A DNA stretch of 33,893 nucleotides from an uncultured Clostridium sp. (GTDB taxonomy: Bacteria; Bacillota; Clostridia; TANB77; CAG-508), in the NCBI GenBank assembly GCA_948437895.1, contig CAOJKK010000013.1, forward strand, positions 1 to 33,893. The letters run 5' to 3'. How positions within the stretch are numbered: position 1 is the first letter of the stretch; each line of letters opens with the position of its first letter. Below the pieces are notes generated by a model. The model had not been told where the DNA came from, did no database searches, and was given only the letters and a program-made list of their open reading frames with translations. Of the stretch, positions 33,774-33,893 are shown piece after piece. The translations under genes and the position numbers were made by a program.

Positions 33774-33893
33774 TTGACACTGAATAATAATGTATGCTAA
33801 AATAAATCTTGCGTTCGGCAAAAAAGACTTGAACGCAAACAAAAGTACATTGAAAAATAAACAATAAATTCCTTTAAGAAGAATACTTTGAAG
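33774..33893 (+). promoter_or_regulatory. Promoter and leader, probably of an rRNA operon
   Basis: TTGACA (33774-33779), 18-base spacer, extended -10 TGC-TAAAAT (TAAAAT at 33798-33803). The leader has a perfect hairpin TTGCGTTC/GAACGCAA (33809-33838) and then TACATTGAAAAATAAAC, which resembles the boxA-like leader sequence ahead of clostridial 16S genes. No open frame follows. The 16S gene would begin beyond the window. Confidence 0.6.

Noticed and set aside
1..33893. CRISPR array, toxin-antitoxin or restriction system
   Set aside because: No direct-repeat array and no recognised defence or toxin-antitoxin family seen on either strand.

Overview
The window (about 34 kb, strongly AT-rich) looks like the chromosome of a spore-forming member of the Clostridia. 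Arguments are the gene order rsmE-yicC-remA-rpoZ-gmk and priA-def-fmt, an AGA-dominated codon usage, strong AGGAGG-type ribosome binding sites, RemA, a T-box leader, and the sporulation genes sigK and splB.

Layout. 1-2054: dnaK (3' part) and dnaJ. 2128-5616: rsmE, a membrane protein with an AT-hook tail, yicC, remA, rpoZ, gmk. 5730-10444: a coiled-coil protein, yhbY (minus), priA, def, fmt. 10495-13255: a DUF368/PopT-type membrane protein (minus), splB, sigK. 13449-15366: pgi and a foreign-looking hypothetical gene. 15472-16101: a large unassigned structured RNA with its own promoter and terminator, then a T-box leader. 16118-18651: a YjjX-type NTPase gene and thrS. 18795-21051: a 751-residue coiled-coil protein of unknown function. 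21146-24434: tRNA-Leu followed by an accessory block of unknown genes. 24534-27573: aldose-epimerase-like protein, lipid-kinase-like protein and a membrane-anchored protein. 27636-33528: a pyrimidine operon (short leader ORF and terminator, carA, carB, pyrB, pyrI). 33774 to the end: a strong promoter and leader that probably open an rRNA operon.

Main discovery. Six native genes (dnaJ, priA, the DUF368 gene, sigK, the YjjX-type gene and the 751-residue gene) each need one or two +1 frameshifts to be read. There are eight sites in all, and each has the same form: one extra C directly before a GGN glycine codon, so that the upstream frame meets CGG. The sites are on both strands, always relative to the coding strand and always in the same codon phase. 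I found no in-frame CGG arginine codon in any other native gene of the window, and C|GGN across a normal codon boundary is read without trouble. This points to CGG acting as a general +1 frameshift (or quadruplet CGGN) signal rather than to random mutation or sequencing error. Three foreign-looking genes (14872, 21287 and 22234) do contain in-frame CGG; they are either unreadable here or evidence against the idea.

Other discoveries. (1) A dispersed hairpin element in three copies, each abutting the stop codon of def, thrS or carB, has a conserved apical sequence and covarying stems. (2) A 27-codon U-rich leader ORF upstream of carA has a stop codon inside the terminator stem, as in UTP-sensing pyrBI attenuation. 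(3) A roughly 320-nt structured RNA stands alone at 15507-15824. (4) Three accessory promoters share a TTAYGTAA-type site in the -35/-10 spacer.
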